NCBI GenBank assembly: GCA_020438665.1
Contig: JAGQUE010000286.1
Coordinates: 1 to 8,292 of the forward strand
DNA: 8,292 nt
DNA from: Nocardioidaceae bacterium
Lineage (GTDB): Bacteria; Actinomycetota; Actinomycetes; Propionibacteriales; Nocardioidaceae
Direction of reading: 5' to 3'
The position numbers and the translations under genes are program-made. Below the pieces are notes generated by a model that saw only the letters and a program-made list of their open reading frames with translations, did not search any database and was not told the DNA's origin. This document shows positions 6,855 to 8,292 of the stretch, piece by piece (positions within the stretch are counted from its first letter, which is position 1; each line of letters opens with the position of its first letter).

Positions 6855-7883
6855 ATGACGGCACCGCGCAAGGTCACCTTGAGCGACGTGGCGTCCCGCG
6901 CGGGCGTCTCCGCCACGACCGCGTCCTACATCCTCAACAACCGCACGGCCGAGATGCGCATCTCTGCCGATGCGGCCGAGCGCGTACGCCGTGCCGCGAT
7001 CGAGCTCGCCTATCGTCCCAACCGGAGTGCGCGGAGCCTGCGGACCGCCAAGACCAAGACCATCGGGCTGATCTCCGACTCGGTCGCGAGCGGCCAGTTC
7101 TCCAGCCAGATGCTGACAGGTGCGAGCGCCGCGTCGCGAGACTGCGACCACCTGCTGGTGATCGGCGAGACCGAGGGCGACGCCATGCTCGAGGACCAGC
7201 TCATCGACGAGATGCTCGACCGCCAGGTCGACGGGATCGTCTATGCCACGCTCGTCGCGACCAATGTCAGCGTCCCGGCCCGGCTCCACGACCACCGTGT
7301 CGTCCTGCTCAACTGCATCGACCCCGAGCGCGACACCCCGGCGGTGCTGCCCGACGAGCTCGAGGGCGGCCGCACGGCCGCTCGGGTGCTGCTCGAGGCC
7401 GGCGTCGCCGACCGGCTGTTCGTGATCGGGGTCGACCCCAACCCTCAGGCCATCGCCGGGCCGCTGCGGTTCCAGGGCATCGCCTCGGCCATGGCCGAGG
7501 CGGGCCGCGAGGTGGCCGGCGTCCTCGACAGCGACTGGGGGGTGCTCCAGGCCTATGAGGCCGTGACCGAGTGGCTCGACCGCGGCGAGCGACCCTCGTC
7601 GCTGATCTGCCTGAACGACCGCATCGCGATGGGCACCTATCAGGCCCTCACCGAGCACGGCCTGCGCATCCCCCAGGACGTCTCCGTGGTGTCCTTCGAC
7701 GGCTCCAGCCTGGCGACCTGGCTGCGCCCGAGCGTCAGCTCGGTCACTATTCCCTTCCCCGACCTGGGTGCCACGGCCGTTCGCACGCTGATGGATCCCG
7801 ACCTCCGGCCCGGGACCGTGAAGCGGCTCCACATGCCGGTCCTGCACGGTCGCTCCGTGCGCTCGCCTGTCGCTGCCCGCTGA
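6855..7883 (+). CDS. LacI-family transcriptional repressor
   Basis: This is a 342-residue sugar-responsive regulator of normal family length. Residues 8-27 (TLSDVASRAGVSATTASYIL) form the helix-turn-helix, and the hinge region includes AYRPNRSARSLRT (52-64). The periplasmic-binding-like effector domain starts at about KTIGLISDS (68-76). It contains ILNNR after the reading helix, DRIAMGTYQALTEHGLRIPQDVSVVSFDGS in the C-terminal half, and a late PFPDLGATAVRTLM segment. The ATG at 6855 has GGAGG five bases upstream; an alternative TTG at 6759 would add 32 residues ahead of the conserved domain and is disfavoured. It is divergent from the sugar-uptake operon with a large palindrome between them, so it most likely represses the operon and itself until an imported sugar or breakdown product binds. 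The inducer cannot be read from the sequence. Confidence 0.93.
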   Translation: MTAPRKVTLSDVASRAGVSATTASYILNNRTAEMRISADAAERVRRAAIELAYRPNRSARSLRTAKTKTIGLISDSVASGQFSSQMLTGASAASRDCDHLLVIGETEGDAMLEDQLIDEMLDRQVDGIVYATLVATNVSVPARLHDHRVVLLNCIDPERDTPAVLPDELEGGRTAARVLLEAGVADRLFVIGVDPNPQAIAGPLRFQGIASAMAEAGREVAGVLDSDWGVLQAYEAVTEWLDRGERPSSLICLNDRIAMGTYQALTEHGLRIPQDVSVVSFDGSSLATWLRPSVSSVTIPFPDLGATAVRTLMDPDLRPGTVKRLHMPVLHGRSVRSPVAAR

Positions 7884-7908
7884 GGTTGCCCACGCGCTGA
7901 GGTGGCTG

Positions 7909-7950
7909 GGGCGACCGCGTCCACGCAACGGGACGTGACGACTGTCGCCC
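7909..7950 (+). terminator. Possible terminator hairpin after the repressor gene
   Basis: GGGCGAC (7909-7915) pairs with GTCGCCC (7944-7950). Directly inside it, CGCGTCC (7916-7922) pairs with GGACGTG (7931-7937) with one G-T pair and an eight-base loop. The right side has a six-base bulge. It lies 26 bases after the repressor stop and ends where the next promoter begins. No T-run follows, so it is only a candidate. Confidence 0.35.
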
Positions 7951-7979
7951 TCGACGCCACTCGCGGTAGTGGCTATGGT
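7951..7979 (+). promoter_or_regulatory. Promoter of the ATPase gene
   Basis: TCGACG (7951-7956) and TATGGT (7974-7979) are separated by exactly 17 bases, an acceptable sigma-70-type pair with a good -10. Initiation near 7986 gives a leader of about 57 bases before the ATG at 8043. It indicates the ATPase gene can be transcribed independently of the repressor gene. Confidence 0.55.
7956..7973. promoter_or_regulatory. Inverted repeat in the ATPase promoter spacer
   Basis: GCCACT (7956-7961) and AGTGGC (7968-7973) are exact reverse complements around six bases. The repeat fills the spacer between the -35 and -10, an effective place for a repressor or twist-type activator. It does not resemble the palindrome at 6727-6758, so a different regulator is implied if it is functional. 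Confidence 0.4.
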
Positions 7980-8006
7980 CACAGGAGTCACTTCACGACG
8001 GATCGT

Positions 8007-8024
8007 CCGGCACGTACCTGCCGG
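8007..8024 (+). other. Leader hairpin of the ATPase gene
   Basis: CCGGCA (8007-8012) and TGCCGG (8019-8024) form a six-bp stem with a six-base loop in the predicted leader. CTTCAC (7991-7996) can also pair with GTGAAG (8024-8029), which overlaps the purine-rich ribosome binding site (AAGGGAG, 8027-8033). The two stems share base 8024. A translational effect is possible but unproven. Confidence 0.35.
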
Positions 8025-8042
8025 TGAAGGGAGTCATCTGCC

Positions 8043-8292
8043 ATGGCCTCAGTGACCTTTGAGAAGGCCCAGCGCTGGTACCCGGGAGCGGATTCGCCCG
8101 CTGTTCCGGGCCTCGACCTCGAGATCGGGGACGGGGAGTTCATGGTCCTGGTCGGCCCGTCAGGATGTGGCAAGTCCACGTCGCTACGGATGCTGGCCGG
8201 GCTGGAGGAAGTCAACGAAGGCAAGATCTTCATCGGCGACCGCGACGTCACCCACGTCCCGCCGAAGGACCGTGACATCGCGATGGTGTTCC
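8043..8292 (+). CDS. ugpC: Sugar ABC transporter ATPase, UgpC/MsmK/MalK type, N-terminal part (cut by window end)
   Basis: Eighty-three complete codons are present. The frame has the N-terminal features of CUT1 importer ATPases: [14 protein letters not shown] (2-15), [23 protein letters not shown] with the Walker A site at 38-46 (lysine K44), [36 protein letters not shown] (48-83). The last base begins the Q-loop codon. The family is about 350-400 residues, so the Q-loop onward, including signature and Walker B motifs, lies outside. It works on the cytoplasmic face, powering sugar import by contacting permease EAA loops. AAGGGAG nine bases upstream supports the ATG. It lies 159 bases after the repressor gene, on the opposite strand from the binding-protein and permease operon, which has no ATPase of its own. 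It may therefore serve these permeases, and possibly several importers as MsmK does elsewhere. The symbol is a family-level name; glycerol-3-phosphate specificity is not implied. Confidence 0.9.
   Translation, partial: MASVTFEKAQRWYPGADSPAVPGLDLEIGDGEFMVLVGPSGCGKSTSLRMLAGLEEVNEGKIFIGDRDVTHVPPKDRDIAMVF

Noticed and set aside
6603..7991. 462-codon open frame on the minus strand opposite the repressor gene
   Set aside because: It covers the LacI-family gene, which has an obvious DNA-binding domain, and crosses the promoter region and the start of the binding-protein gene. It has no recognisable domain.

Overview
The window is high-GC DNA with strongly GC-biased third codon positions, long meaningless ORFs opposite real genes, and leaderless-type promoters (a TAnnnT hexamer 6-7 bases before the start codon). 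This points to an actinobacterium. A Nocardioides-like or other Propionibacteriales member is my guess from protein style, not something the sequence proves.

Left part (1-1067): two divergent genes. The minus-strand gene is the N-terminal 112 codons of a class I (iron-sulfur) fumarate hydratase, cut by the window edge. The plus-strand gene encodes a 216-residue DUF1707 protein with a LiaF-like C-terminal region. Both appear to start at or next to their transcription start.

Middle part (1089-6663, minus strand): a four-gene alpha-galactoside or alpha-glucoside uptake and breakdown operon. In transcription order it encodes a lipoprotein sugar-binding protein (AglE-like), two membrane permeases (AglF-like and AglG-like, overlapping by ATGA), and a cytoplasmic GH36 alpha-galactosidase. 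Two strong hairpins without U-tracts lie in the two non-overlapping junctions, after the binding-protein gene and before the alpha-galactosidase gene.

Right part (6664-8292, plus strand): a divergent LacI-family repressor gene, then the start of a separate gene for a UgpC/MsmK/MalK-type sugar-transport ATPase, cut by the window end. The 191-base gap between the binding-protein and repressor genes holds a 32-bp near-perfect palindrome, the probable operator. It is flanked by two perfect TTGACA hexamers that face each other. The ATPase gene has its own recognisable promoter with an inverted repeat in its spacer.

Working model: the repressor binds the palindrome and controls both itself and the operon. 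The binding protein captures an alpha-linked oligosaccharide, the two permeases with the separately encoded ATPase import it, and GH36 releases galactose inside the cell. This is a recognisable type of locus. I see no clearly novel system; the points of interest are mostly regulatory.
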